From: Siphonodentalium dalli
Taxonomy: Eukaryota; Mollusca; Scaphopoda; Gadilida; Siphonodentaliidae
Direction: 5' to 3'
Assembly (NCBI GenBank): GCA_032622095.1
Contig: CP136064.1
Location: forward strand, 175,848,247-175,912,246
Length of the DNA stretch: 64,000 bases
Both the position numbers and the translations under genes were made by a program. Under the pieces are notes generated by a model, which did not search any database, was not told the origin of the DNA, and saw nothing but the letters and a program-made list of their open reading frames with translations. Position 1 is the first letter of the stretch; each line of letters opens with the position of its first letter. Of the stretch, positions 22,868 through 35,400 are shown one piece after another.

Positions 22868-23159
22868 TAACTTTATGTGGGGGGTGGGATTTGGCTATAA
22901 ATTTTAACTTTATGGGGATGTCAGGTTGGCCAACAATTTTAACTTTATGGGGGATATCATGATGGAAGTTTCAAAACTTTGGAGAGATTGATGTACCAGT
23001 TGCAATATATCCAACCTAAGAGGGATGTGCAAAAGTAATTTTGTGAACTCAGGAATGTAGTCTGGTTGTCTTGTTTAAAAAGAGTTGGGGGTTGAAGATT
23101 AGTCAGTGGTGTGCAATTAGAAATTTCAAGGTGAAGGCCTCGGCTCAACGAAGATCCTC

Positions 23160-23290
23160 CAGCTATGTCCCTGTTTAGAACTACTTGTCTTTAGTCATTT
23201 TGACAAGTACTGACTGTTGTAGTCTTCAGAGTCCCAGTCTTCTCTGTCTTTGCAGTCAGGTGAGCGACTCCACAGTCATATTTTTAGAAA
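23160..23290 (+). repeat. end segment of the AGCTCACCT repeat
   Basis: TATGTCCCTGTTTAGAACTA through GCAGTCAGGTGAGCGACTCC. A near copy is at 24598-24715. Confidence 0.55.
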
Positions 23291-23649
23291 AATTGAAGTC
23301 ATTATAACATCTGCAGAGTTAAGAAACTTAAAAGTTATGAAATCTTTAATGAAATCACTGAGACTCGTTAAACTTTCCCTTTCCTGCACCCCCCCCCCAA
23401 CATGGACCAGACCCCCTCTCCCCCCAACATACATCTCCCACCATAAGGTGCAGTCAATGATATTAGCTTTCGCCATCTAGCCTACACATGTCATTAATTG
23501 AGATTTAATCTCATTTGACATACTGGAGTATGGAATATAAACAATCACATATCACTGATGTGATTGTGTTGTCATTAAAATCTTTAATAAAATGTGCTGC
23601 TCTAATATTATTTTGTTAACCCCCCCACTTTGGTGATCACATTATACCA

Positions 23650-23792
23650 TACAGTATTAATGCTCTAAATAATTGATTCCTAGTAAGAGCTTTCCGATGA
23701 ATGGCAACAAGCCATATTTCCCGACTAAATCCTGAAAAATTACCCATAATTCTGCTGTGGTTAAGGAGTCGATTATTCAGAGCATTACTGTA
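23650..23792. mobile_element. TACAGTAATGCCC mariner-type MITE, left arm shortened
   Basis: Left end TACAGTATTAATGCTCTAA. Most of the left arm is deleted, while the right arm through AGAGCATTACTGTA is complete. Confidence 0.72.
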
Positions 23793-23799
23793 TGAGAGG

Positions 23800-24720
23800 T
23801 ACACTGGATTGAATTTGCTCTTTGGGGTTTCCTTCTGTCCATCCATCTGTCAGGGTGTCCTTCTGTCCATCCATCAACACTTGTCATCTTCTCCAGATCC
23901 ATAAGACCGATTGGATTCAAATCTGGTGTGGATGTTACCTATGTGACTCATTCAAATTTGTTCAAATGAGGTCACCAGGCCAAATAGCTGTGAAGCTTAA
24001 AAGGTCACAATTCTTTCCCTCCATAGTAATTCTTAAAACGACTTCTACTCAAGAACCATCAGGCCTATTTAGCTTCTATTTGGAATGGAGGGTTCTGGGT
24101 GAATGTGATTCAGATTTGGGGCCGAGTCAGGGACGTAACTTTTTTCCCTCCATAGTAATTCTTAAAACATCTTCTCCAGAACTGCAAGACTGAATGGGGT
24201 CATATTTGGTGGGGATAATAACTAGGTGACTGGGATTCAGAATTGTTCAAATGGGGTTACCAAGTCAAATATGCGTGGGACCTGGAACAACTCTTTCCCA
24301 CAATAGCAATTCTGAAAACAACTTCTTCTCAAGATCCATTAGGCCGATTTAGCTTATATTTGGTGCAGAGGTTCCTTGTGTAACTGGGATTCTAATTTGT
24401 TCAAATTGGGTCACCGGGTCAATTATGGGCGGAGCCAGGGATATAACTCTTTCCCGCGATAGTAATTCTTAAAACAACTTCTTCTCATGACCATAAGATG
24501 TTTCGGACATAGAATTTGGACATTTAACCATTTTGATTTAAAAAAAACATTTTAAATTTAATTTTTTAATGTTATTAGATTTAATTCCTCGCTCTAGCTA
24601 TGTCCCTGGTTAGAAGTACTTGTTTTAAGTGATTTTGTCAAGTACTGACTGTTGTAGTCTTCAGAATCCCAGTCTTCTTAGTCTTTGCAGTCAGGTGAAC
24701 GATTCCACAGTCATTGACTG
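23800..24720 (+). repeat. AGCTCACCT-family dispersed repeat with internal units
   Basis: Repeated blocks of CTTCTCCAGATCCATAAGAC, GTTCAAATGAGGTCACCAG and CCCTCCATAGTAATTCTTAA at roughly 140-150 base spacing. The end segment GTCAGGTGAACGATTCCAC matches 23160-23290. The open frame at 23822-24193 runs through these repeats and is not a gene. Confidence 0.6.
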
Positions 24721-25064
24721 TCTTGTTACTCTGGCTACACATCACTTAGTAATCTCTTTGTGTGAACTAATTAATCCCTATTGTGATATAACCAGGCACT
24801 GTTACTCTGGCTGTCTGATTAAACGTTATGATGGTGAAGCATAATGGGCATCGCTTTATGAAAGAAAATGTGTTTTTAGATCAAAATATATCAACTTTCA
24901 CTTTGATTTGAGAACGATATTCGAACCACTCAATGGTACCAATTTACAGAATGAAACAACAAACTGGAATATGATCGCCAATGAGATGTTCTAATTCTGT
25001 TCATGCTATTTCCAGATGAATGTTTTAAATAAAATGTTAAGATTTATGTCACCACATCCAGTTA
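24721..25064. other. no feature recognised
   Basis: AT-rich, with no exon or repeat that I can support. Confidence 0.35.
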
Positions 25065-26127
25065 TTATCCCCCGCCAAATTAAAAATTTGCGGGGGATAT
25101 AGTAATGGGTTCCGTCCGTCCGTCTGTCGAGCTGTCCGTCCGGAATTTGTAAGAGTCATAACTTGAACAAATGTAAATGGATTTCAAAGATTTGTGGTAT
25201 ATGAGTTCACCTGACCATTACCTAGACTGAGTTCGCAAGCCAGGTCTGGCCAGATATTTTTACCGGAGTTATTGGACTTTGTTTATTATTTTTGTTGAAT
25301 TTATCAAATAGCAAATAGACGACGTCACAGGGCTCATTTCCACAAATCTCAACAGATTTCAAAGATATTTGGTATATGAGTTCACCTCACCATTACCTAG
25401 AATGAGTTCGCAAGCGAGGTCCGGTCGGATATTTTTACCGGAGTTATTGGACTTTGTTTATTATTTTTGTCGAATTTACCAAATAGCAAATAGACGACGT
25501 CACAGGGCTCATTTCCACAAATCTCAACGGATTTCAAAGATATTTGGTATATGAGTTCACTTGACCAGTATCTAGAACGAGTTCGCAAACCAGGTCCGGC
25601 CGGATATTTTAAGCAGACTTATTGGACTTTGTTTTTTTTTGGTGCAAATGGACGACGTCACAGGGCTCATTTCCACAAAGGTCAACGGATTTTAAAGATT
25701 TTTGGTATATGAGCTCTCATGACCAGTATCTAGAACGAGTTCGCAAACCAGGTCCGGCCGGATATTTTCAGCGGAGTTATTGGACTTTGTTTATTTTTTT
25801 GTGTGCAAATGGACGACGTCACAGGGCTCATTTCCACAAATGTTAACGGATTTCAAAGATTTTTAGTATCCGAGTTCACATGACCATGCAGTATCTAGAA
25901 CGAGTTCGCAAACCAGGTCCGGCCGGATATTTTGAGCAGAGTTATTGGACTTTGTTTATTGGTATATTCATTCCCATGACCAGTACCTAAAATGAGTTCG
26001 CAAGCCAGGCTTTTTGACAAAATCCCACCTCTTGTTTAGCACATACTGAGAACGCAAACATTATTGACAATGCATTTCCCCAACTGCACATTTCGGCGGG
26101 GGATACCGCCGTCTGCGACTGCTTGTT
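25065..26127 (+). repeat. CCCCCGCC-bounded dispersed repeat with tandem units
   Basis: Starts with the palindrome CCCCCGCCAAATT / AATTTGCGGGGG and a CCGTCCGTC run, and ends TTTCGGCGGGGGATACCGCC. Between are about five tandem units of 160-178 bases with AGTTATTGGACTTTGTTTAT, GACGACGTCACAGGGCTC and GAGTTCGCAAACCAGGTCC. The ATTGGACTTTG motif recurs at about 25269, 25447, 25621, 25781 and 25941. Confidence 0.75.
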
Positions 26128-26282
26128 AATATTTTTTTGATAAATCATCAGCGGTTGTCTTGAATTTGATGTAATTTATTTGTTATTGCTTTTTCTGCAT
26201 GGCGTGTGCTAGTTTCTAATTGTCCTAATCCACTGTCTGTTATGTAATTGTTGTCACGTCGCAAAACCTGAAACTTCTAATA

Positions 26283-26558
26283 AATCGTCACCATTTTTAT
26301 GGCTTGCTCAGCTCAGCTTAAAACCATGCAACAGCCATCTTGGATTTCACCTTTGAATTCATCGGAACAGCCTACATTTATTGATGAATTTATTTGAAAA
26401 TTTAGAGGGATTTTTAGGATCGCCTCCAGATGGGAGCTATCAAATTTGAAAAATTTCGATGAAAAACATGCAGCAGCCATCTTTGATTTCACTCTTTGCA
26501 TGTTAAAACAAAATTAACGCCTTTCCCACATGATCTACAATGTCATTGACTCTTTCAT
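26283..26558 (+). repeat. fragment of the 13.4-kb satellite-like family
   Basis: GCAGCCATCTTTGATTTCAC, ACTCTTTGCATG and the tail ATCTACAATGTCATTGACTC match the family. About two diverged units. Confidence 0.55.
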
Positions 26559-26839
26559 TTTGTTGTGATTTTCATAAATATTCAACTATTAAAGATCTAT
26601 TTAAGTTTTTAAGAGATTTTTTTCTTTTTAAAACATGTCACATAATTCTGATCCATGAGTTATCTCCCTTTGAATTCCAACAATAATTAGTAAAAATATC
26701 CAGTCTATTTACCATAATCATAAATTGATGATCTCTAGTTGCACTAATTTTCAGCTGTGAGAAATTTAGGTATCTGCGAGGATGAATAGACTGGTCGCCT
26801 CAGCCAGGGTTTCCGCTAGGGGTTGAGGAATGGGCCCCA

Positions 26840-27056
26840 TACAGTAATGCCCTAAATAATCGACTCCTTAATCACAGCAAAATTATGGGTAACTTTTCAG
26901 GATTTAGTCGGAAATATGGCTTGTTGCAATTCATCAGAAAGCTCTCACTGAGAGCTTTCCGATGAATGGCAACAAGCCATTTTCCCGACTAAATCCTGAA
27001 AAATTACCCATAATTATGCTGTGGGTGAGGAGTCGATTATTTAGGGCATTACTGTA
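26840..27056. mobile_element. complete TACAGTAATGCCC mariner-type MITE
   Basis: A 217-bp near-perfect palindrome. Left arm TACAGTAATGCCCTAAATAA ... GAAATATGGCTTGTTGC, central AAGCTCTCACTGAGAGCTTT, right arm the complement, ending GGGCATTACTGTA. Termini CAGT next to TA fit a Tc1/mariner-type MITE. Twelve copies or parts are in this window. Confidence 0.85.
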
Positions 27057-27863
27057 GCCTTGGAGAAATTTCAATCAATCAAACAACTGTGAATACGATA
27101 TAGTATCAGTAAATCAGTCGCTTAGTCCATAGTTCTGAAATATTCCTGATCAACCTTCAGTGGCTAATATCTTCATCTGGTCTACATAATCATAACTTAT
27201 GATTCATAAGTCAGAACTGACTTGTCATTTTGAGTCCAAAACATTTACTGAAAGTAGGAACATATTCAAGTTTGGGTCTAAATGCAACAAATTTCACACT
27301 AAATAATTGTATAATGGTTATTATTAATAATGGTTGGAATATCAAACTATCAGAATAGGTTCAACCTACTTTTTATCTGAAATTTCCAACTAATGATGTC
27401 AGGCATGAACTTTCCAAACTCCCCTCCCTGTCTAAATACAAGCCATTTACGGTTAAAATAGTTAACAGTGATCAACATTTGAAATGATGATAAAACTTCT
27501 TGTCAACGTATCTGTGGGAGATAAAATTCATGATTTGTCTAAATGGGAATTTTTTAATTCAAATAAAACAGAAATAACAAGAAATGTCAATAGAAAGTTT
27601 TATAAAATAATCTAGAGATAGCAGGTTGACCCAAATTTGTCAAAGTAATTAAAGTATACTCTAATTACATCTAATTGTCAGGCAACACTTAGAACAGTCT
27701 CAAGCTCAATTAGAAATGACTACATTTATTATAATAAGAAAAAATACAAAGTTTGGAACAACACAAACTTACCCGCAATGTTTATTTTCTGCCAATTTGT
27801 CGATATCTAGCTGAAACATGATTTGTAAATTATAATTTTGAGACTGTTACTGTATGCCATAGA
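27057..27863. other. no feature recognised
   Basis: AT-rich sequence with no supported exon, RNA gene or repeat. Confidence 0.35.
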
Positions 27864-28091
27864 CGGGCCTCAAAATATGGTGCTGGACATTTGCAGAATG
27901 AGATCCCCATAGGGTGAATTTAGTGATGCTTCTCCACACAGTGGACTAGCATCACCAAATTCATCCTCTGTGGACCTCATTCTGCATGGCCTCATGTGCT
28001 ATGGAGACCTAGACTCAGATTTAAGATGGTGATCGATGTGCACTCATTGAACCTCATTCTGCAAATGTCCAGCACCATATTTTGAAGCCTG
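27864..28091. mobile_element. inverted-repeat MITE, GCAGAATGAGGTCCCCAGAG family
   Basis: Ends GGGCCTCAAAATATGGTGC and its near complement AGCACCATATTTTGAAGCC. Inside are inverted TTTGCAGAATGAG and GGTGAATTTAGTGATGC / GCATCACCAAATTCA arms. Related elements at 35856-36316 and 38793-39034 have different outermost ends. Confidence 0.75.
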
Positions 28092-28127
28092 TTTATAATT
28101 TTGAGACTGTTACTGTCTGTCATAGTG

Positions 28128-29054
28128 TCCATATTATACCAGTTCACTTTCTAAACTAATAATACTTTTCTTATTAATGAAGAGTAAATTATATTCTTCC
28201 TATGGTTATCTTAAAATTAAAATGGAATCATGAATTGGAGGTCCTAAAACAGAAATAATGATGCGTGAGCGACTTTAGTCAACCTGACAATCCTACATCT
28301 ATTGAAGCCACTACTGGCTGCATGTGTTCTGAGACTCTATTCCCAAATCAGAGCATCATTTCATTTGAGGTTTAACATGTTGTGCGTTCCATCAGATGCA
28401 GGTTTATCTTAGTGTTTTAATTTGGTATTGCCTGTTGCAACTACCAGACAGTTTCCAACTTTCTCATTGATGGAGCTAAAGTCATGGAAATTGGTCAATA
28501 AGTTTAGAATTACTAAACTAAGCTATGGTCACTTCAAATTCACTTTGGATTGAAAAGATCTGAACAACGGATCAGGTCAGCCTCTGGAAAAACTAAAGGG
28601 GACAAAATGGAAGGATTGAAGTATGACATAAATCCACATAAAATAGTGCTGACAATGCAAGTCCCACATCAAAGTGAGTATTCATCATTTTCTTCACCTA
28701 TATAAATAACTCAACCAAAATAGATAGCGAATGAGCAATGTATCACATCTGTTTAGTTCACTATGAATCCTGTCCTCATATAAATATGACTTTTGAGAAG
28801 ATATAAGTGTTAAAGTGACTTCTGGTCACCATTTTCGGGGCCAAAATCTCCTTATAAATAAATCTGTTTGATATCTGTTTTTTGCAGTATTCGAGACGAG
28901 TTGTCGGGATAGCTTGTTTGATAGTCTAATATAGAAATAACGAATGTTGAAATAGCCAGGCCTGATATTTTGCCAAAATTTTCAAGCAAATTATGACGTG
29001 GGTTCCCGGTCCTCCAGACAACACATTTCAGACTATAAGAAGTGCAATTAGGTG
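28128..29054. other. no gene recognised
   Basis: Non-coding as far as I can see. The minus-strand frame at 28852-29097 runs into the MITE at 29055 and has no motif. Confidence 0.35.
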
Positions 29055-29309
29055 TTAATCCTTCCATGACTGGAGCTTCTTGAAATCTCTGTGCCAATGC
29101 ATTCTCTTATATATGCAAGTCTCCCATAGGGAGCCTCGCATTTATAAAAGAATACATTTGCCTAACAATATTTACCTTGACCTTGTAAGCCAGTGCATTC
29201 TCTTATATATGCGAGGCTCCCTATGGCAGAAACGCATTTATATAAAAGAATGCACTGGCACATGATTTTTAATGCTGCACCAGCGCAGCTCACATCATGA
29301 AAGCTTTAA
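29055..29309. mobile_element. palindromic MITE, GCATTCTCTTATATATG family, next to the C22orf15-like stop codon
   Basis: Starts TTAATCCTTCCATGACTGG and ends CATGAAAGCTTTAA. It carries two hairpins with GCATTCTCTTATATATG arms. Its right edge is only 37 bases past the stop codon of the minus-strand gene, so it lies in that gene's 3' untranslated region or immediate flank. Confidence 0.78.
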
Positions 29310-29346
29310 AACATTAATCTTGTGAATAAAACAATATTTTGATTTT

Positions 29347-29471
29347 CTACTTTGTTGATTGTCTCTTGGTAGGTGACTCATTTCTTGATTTTGTTTTAGT
29401 AACTTTCCTTGCAGCAGTAACCTTCTCTTTTTTGCCTCTTGTTATTGGCCGAGACATGTTGTTCAGTTTCA
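29347..29471 (-). CDS. C22orf15: C22orf15-like exon 5 (basic tail, stop)
   Basis: Acceptor GCATTCTTTCAG. Completes Val108 and reads KLNNMSRPITRGKKEKVTAA, then a Lys/Arg/Thr/Ser-rich tail to TAG (29347-29349). The upstream part of the open frame (to 29604) is intron. Confidence 0.85.
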
Positions 29472-32400
29472 CTGAAAGAATGCAATTTTGATTCATTAAA
29501 GTGATGTGGAACACTCGGCTGGAGTGATCAAAAGGAAATACAAAAATATTTATCCTTTGAGTGCCAGGTCCGATTTTTGTATCAACCCATATACCCTGTG
29601 CCAATGCATTCTCTTATATATGCGAGTCGACCATAGGTCGCCTCGCATATATAAGAGAATGCATTGGCTTAACAATTTTTTTATTTTTTTTGTTTTACAA
29701 TTTTTTACAATTTTAATATATTTTATTATATTCTTTAACAGACTTATTGTGGAGGGGCCGATAATATCGGCCCCTGGCACTCAAAGGGTTAAAATAAGCA
29801 GTTATTTTCATAATTTGTGTACCCTAATTAGCAGCACGCAAAATCATATATGAATTATACAAGGGATCATTCCAGAAGTTTCTAATTGAGAGAAGTCACT
29901 TCTCCCTATTTGATAATTTAGGGAGAAGTGGACAGTTATCAGAGAGAAGCCATAATGTCTGAAGCTTAATTTGCACCCCCATCATCACCCTCTATAATGC
30001 AATAAGAATTATACAATGCAATAGCACATTTATAAAACTATTTATAATGAGTAATTACACCATTATAATAAGTACTAGCAAATACACTTTAAATATGTTT
30101 TTTATGTGTACCCATACCATAGTATGGTACACATAGTGTCGACGTCCGGATTGACCATTCGTCCGTCCGTTCGTCAGCCGTCCGTCCGTCTGTCCGTAGA
30201 CACTTTAAGCATAATGCAATAACTCAAACATTTTCTATCCGATCGGAACCAAATTTTGTATATGGGTTTCTCATACCAAAATACAGGTCGAGTTCAAACA
30301 TGGGTTTCATCAGTTTTTTTTACAGAGTTATGGCCCTTTTTTCACTTAGAATTAACGTATTCTGCCATAACTCAAATTGTTTTATCTGATCGGAACCAAA
30401 TTTGGTATGTGATTTTCTCCACCAAAAATACAGTTCAAATATGGGTTTGATCAGATTATTTTTAACGGAGTTATGGCCCTTTGACATATAATTCATGCAT
30501 GCTTCGATAAATCATCCAGTTTTCATCTGAGAGGAACCAGATTTGGTATGTGAGTTTCTCAACTCAAAATACAGATCGAATTTGAATATTGGTTAGATCC
30601 TATTTTTATACCAGAGTTATGGCCCTTTTTTAACTAAGAATTGAACAGATTTGTGATGTTTATGCTTACAATATAACCATAGCAGCTTACAATTAATTAC
30701 CTGTGATATCAGTTTAGCTCTAAGAGAGAGACAAGAGATAAACCTGTATTATAGAATTAGAGTTATTTTTAGCTGCCATATGTTCAGCACAGGTGTGAAA
30801 GGTGTAACCCATTCATGAATCAATGGACTCTCCCATTCAGTTCTAAAAGTATAAATTGGAATAGTCTACTGTTCATTTATAGGGATGTTCTCAGAATTTG
30901 AGCAGACGGAGAGAACCCCATTTAGTAGCACTATTTTTATAAAGTTACACAATCCTATAATATGATATCTGATGCTCACTTTATTGCACATATAAAATGA
31001 CTTTAATAGCCATCTGTTGTTTATTGCATTTCCATAGTGTGTGGACAGTGTTAGCCCAGGGTTTATAAACTCCCACATAGCTCTCTGGTTTAGCATATCA
31101 ATGAAGTATTCAAGTGACATACCTGGTACAGTCCCCTAATTTTATAGAGTTAAAATTGTTAACCCTGGTCATCAATTTTTTGCTTTTGTATATTTTTCAT
31201 GTAATCATTCTATTATATCGATTTTTTTTAGTTAAAATGAACCCTTCTCAACATTCCTGATACTTTAGCAGAAATACCTTTCATCTGATATATCTCATTT
31301 TATTGAGATGTATGTAAATTTGGTATGTGAGTTTCTCAGCCAAAATACAGATAGAGTTCGAATTTGGGTTTGATCCATTTTTTTTAAACGGAGTTATGGC
31401 TTATGGATTTTAGCGTCCAAACTGAAAATAGCTGATCACTATCGCCAAGGTATGGGTTAAACATCTGCCGATTGTGATCGGCCTCTCGTTAGTAAATGAG
31501 AGAGAAGTAACTTCTACCTGGGTCAAAAATACAGTAATGCCCTAAATAATAGACTCCTTAATCACAGCAGAATTATGGGTAACTTTTCAGGATTTAGTCG
31601 GAAATATGGCTTTTTTCCATTCATCGGAAAGCTCTAAGTGAGAGCTTTCCGATGAATGGCAACAAGCCATATTTCCGACTAAATCCTGAAAAGTTACCCA
31701 TAATTCTGCTGTGGTTAAGGAGTCGATTACTTAGGGCATTAATGTAGGGAGAAGTTGCACATTTTAGGGAAAAGATGTCTCCCAAATCACCCTCTAGGGT
31801 GGTCCCTGGACTCTTGTTTGGCAGAAACATTGCTGTTTGTTTGTCTGCAAAACTTTCCTGAATTAAGCAGAATTAAGGACTAAATATTTGCATTTGTGTG
31901 GAGTTCAGACTTTGTACCAACGGCATGGCTAGAATTTTCAGTAATATCAATTTAACGCTACATTCTTTCAGTGGGAAAGGTGCCTTGTTGCTCACTTAAC
32001 AGTTCGATTCACTGAAATAAGTACAGTAATGTCCTAAATAATCGACTCCTTAACCACAGCAGAAATATGGGTAACTTTTTCAGGATTCAGTCGAAAATAT
32101 GGCTTGTTGCCATTCATTGGAAAGCTCTCACAGAGCTTTCCAATGAATGGCAACAAGCCATATTATTATAAATCCTGAAAAGGTACCCATAATTCTGCTG
32201 TGTTAAGGAGTCGATTATTTAGGGCACTACTGTAGCTGAATACTTATAGCTGAATAGCTTACAGGTAGTTACTCGGTTGACTGTTCAATTTATTAGCTGA
32301 ACATCTCAAGAATTGAATTCAAAGGGGATATCAATGTCGATCATCTGCTTATATAATCTTAACATCACTATAAATGAATAATAGACAATTCCGGTGTACA

Positions 32401-35400
32401 CTTTTTTTAACTGAATGGGAGAATCCATCTATTAATCAAAGGGTTAAAGTTGATAGCTTGGTGAACCCCAGAATAAATTCATAAGACTAATTGTAGACCA
32501 AAACATTTCTCCTGGCACATTGCCAAATCCAAATGTGCTGGATACTCAAGCAGTATATGGATCATTCATATTCGACAATCTACACTTGATAGCTTGGTGT
32601 GGTGTGTATGAAAAATCCCAGAATAAATTCATAAGACTAATTATAGACTAAAACATTTCTCCTGGCACATTGCCAAATCCAAATGTGCTGAATACTCCAG
32701 CAGTCTATGGATCGTTCATATCCGACAATCTACACTGATTTCTGGAATCAATGTGTTCATAAACCTGTGAACCACATTGACTCAAGGTAGTTCATAGGTT
32801 TATGACCACACTGACTCAGAGTGAGGGTGTCTATTTTAACGCTATGGGAGAATCATAATCAGTATCAAGCATATGAAAGTACAACATTATGAATCTTACC
32901 CATGAGATCTGGGTTGAATTCCTGTAAGTTATCGAGTAACGATGTATATTTCTGAGGCCCAGTGTCTGCATCACCTGGAAACCAAGAAACATAATCAAGA
33001 TATAACAAACTTCCCTTCCATTGTGCATCAGGTCTAATTATTTCAGATATTTGGTTGCACATACAGTAATGCTCTAATTAAACGACTCCTTAAACACAGC
33101 AGAATTATGGGTAACTTTTCAGGATTTAGTCGGAAATATGGTTTGTTGCCATTCATCGGAAAGCTCTCGGGGATTTAGTCGGAAATATGGCTTGTTGCCA
33201 TGCTGTGTTTAAGGAGTCGATTAATTAGAGCATTACTGTACATGTAACTTCTGCCATACAGCACACTCAGCTGACCAGTCTGAGTGAAGCGCAGTGAATC
33301 CAGCCTACTGAACAGCTAGGAATAGCTATTAAAGATACACAAACCAATTTGATAGTCCAGGTATCATCCAGTAACAACAACAACGGAATTTCACCAAAAG
33401 CCAATTTAGTTATCCAAATAAGTTTATTACCAATAAATACTCTCAACAATACCAATCACGATATGATATTTGTTGAAGAAGTCCTACAAAATGTTTTTTC
33501 TTGGCAGTTTGTAGGATGCGTGAGTGTTGTTTATAACTTCCATATATGGTGATTCCTAGTTCCAATTGGAAATCCCCAATGCATATTATCACAAATGTAA
33601 ACACATAGTATTTCCACGTGTAACTAATGTGGTGCCATAACATGCCTATTTGCATGTCAGTGAGAGCTTTCCGATGAATGGCAACAAGCCATATTTCCGA
33701 CTAAATCCTGAAAAATTACCCATAATTCTCCTGTGGTTAAGGAGTCGATTATTTACGTCATTACAGTAGAACAATATCAATGTGATTGAGACATCTATTA
33801 GTATTATACTTCGAGATTGATTTTTCTGAGATTTACCTTATTTAGACTGTTGCCAACCAATATTCCTAAAATTCTGAATGAGAAAGAATTAAATTGTAAT
33901 TGGGTGAGATTATTAATGCCCAGTATTGATAGATAATTTGAAAATGTCAAATCACAATAGTGTTAATTATATTGGTTGTCCTATTTTCCTTTGACTGAAA
34001 ACCAGCTTGTGATATCTGTAGGTATCAGTACTTGTTTATGTCAAAGCATCATCCCTATACCTATCTATATTGGTGTATTTGGTATCACTCATTGTTAAAC
34101 ATTGATTAAAAAAAGACCACACACGTATCACTAAAAATGGTAACAATTGCCGTCTTGACAGTTCTGGATAGTAACTAAGAGTGTGGATAAACATTGTAGA
34201 AAAAAGTCTAGTCATACAGTTCTGTTGATGGATATATAAAACTATCTTGGAAACACTTTATAGCCCAGAATCTACATAACAAGTTAAGTACAAAATTCTG
34301 CATGAATACAGCCAATTGTCTGTTTTTCTCAGATTTTTAATCAATATAAAATACTTCAGAATTTTTAACAGAATATATTTAGGATGAGAAGATATTGAAG
34401 CTTTATAATACTTACTTTCAACTCGAATGAGGACATATGTTTCTCGGCCATTAACAACTTCATTTGCATATTCTCGTTGCTTTCCAGATAAGTTCTTCAC
34501 TTGTCCATCGAGATCAACCAGATCAATGATAACTGTAAGGTAAAATTGCTAATAATAATTAACTCTTTGATTGCTGAATTGAGTCGCCTAATCAATTACA
34601 AAAGTATAATATGGAATGGTTCATTCTTCAATTATAGGGATGTCTAGACCACATAAGCATACATTAGCAGGGAAATGTCTTTGGATTTATTTGCAATGGT
34701 TTTCAGCTAATACTGTATATGTAACAGACTAGGGATGTTTGTTAAACTTATTAGCAGAAAAGCCCTACAAATAAATAAATGGGAATCAAGTAACTGCCAT
34801 CAGTGAGCATTCAGTTATCAATGGTTTAACAAAAAGTTGGAAGAGACTTGAAACGAATGTTTGACTGTTCAATATTATTTGACCCTTTCTTTACTAAATG
34901 GATTCTCCCACCCAGTTATAAAGGTATAAATTGGAATGGAGAGATATTCAGTAAATAATAGCATACGACAACAGGCGAAATCGATACATGTGCAGACATT
35001 TTGTGTCAAATTCTCAACTGATGTGTCAGGCATGGAATTTCCAACAGTTAAAAAATTGGACCAAAGCTCACCCCCACCCTTGACAGTTTGTTCAACTCAT
35101 TATTAACATTTCCTAAGGGATCTACAACTCGTCGGTGAGTATTTAGTGAAGAAAGAGTTAGTGTTAATTAGTTAATTTTACAGCATAATTATCATGATTA
35201 TGATATGCTGTAATTCAGTAGTGATATTTACAAAAGACATTTGCAAAAGATGTTTTGCATTTACAATGTGGATATAATCCTGAGAAATTTCCATGAACAT
35301 GCCAATTAATTAATATAGTGTGACATGTTCATCTTTTCAGGACCAAAACAGGTATGGTTGTATGGTCAATGATATAAAAAACCTTACTGGATTTATTCCA

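Noticed and set aside
23822..24193. 123-codon frame
   Set aside because: Lies wholly in tandem units of the AGCTCACCT dispersed repeat.
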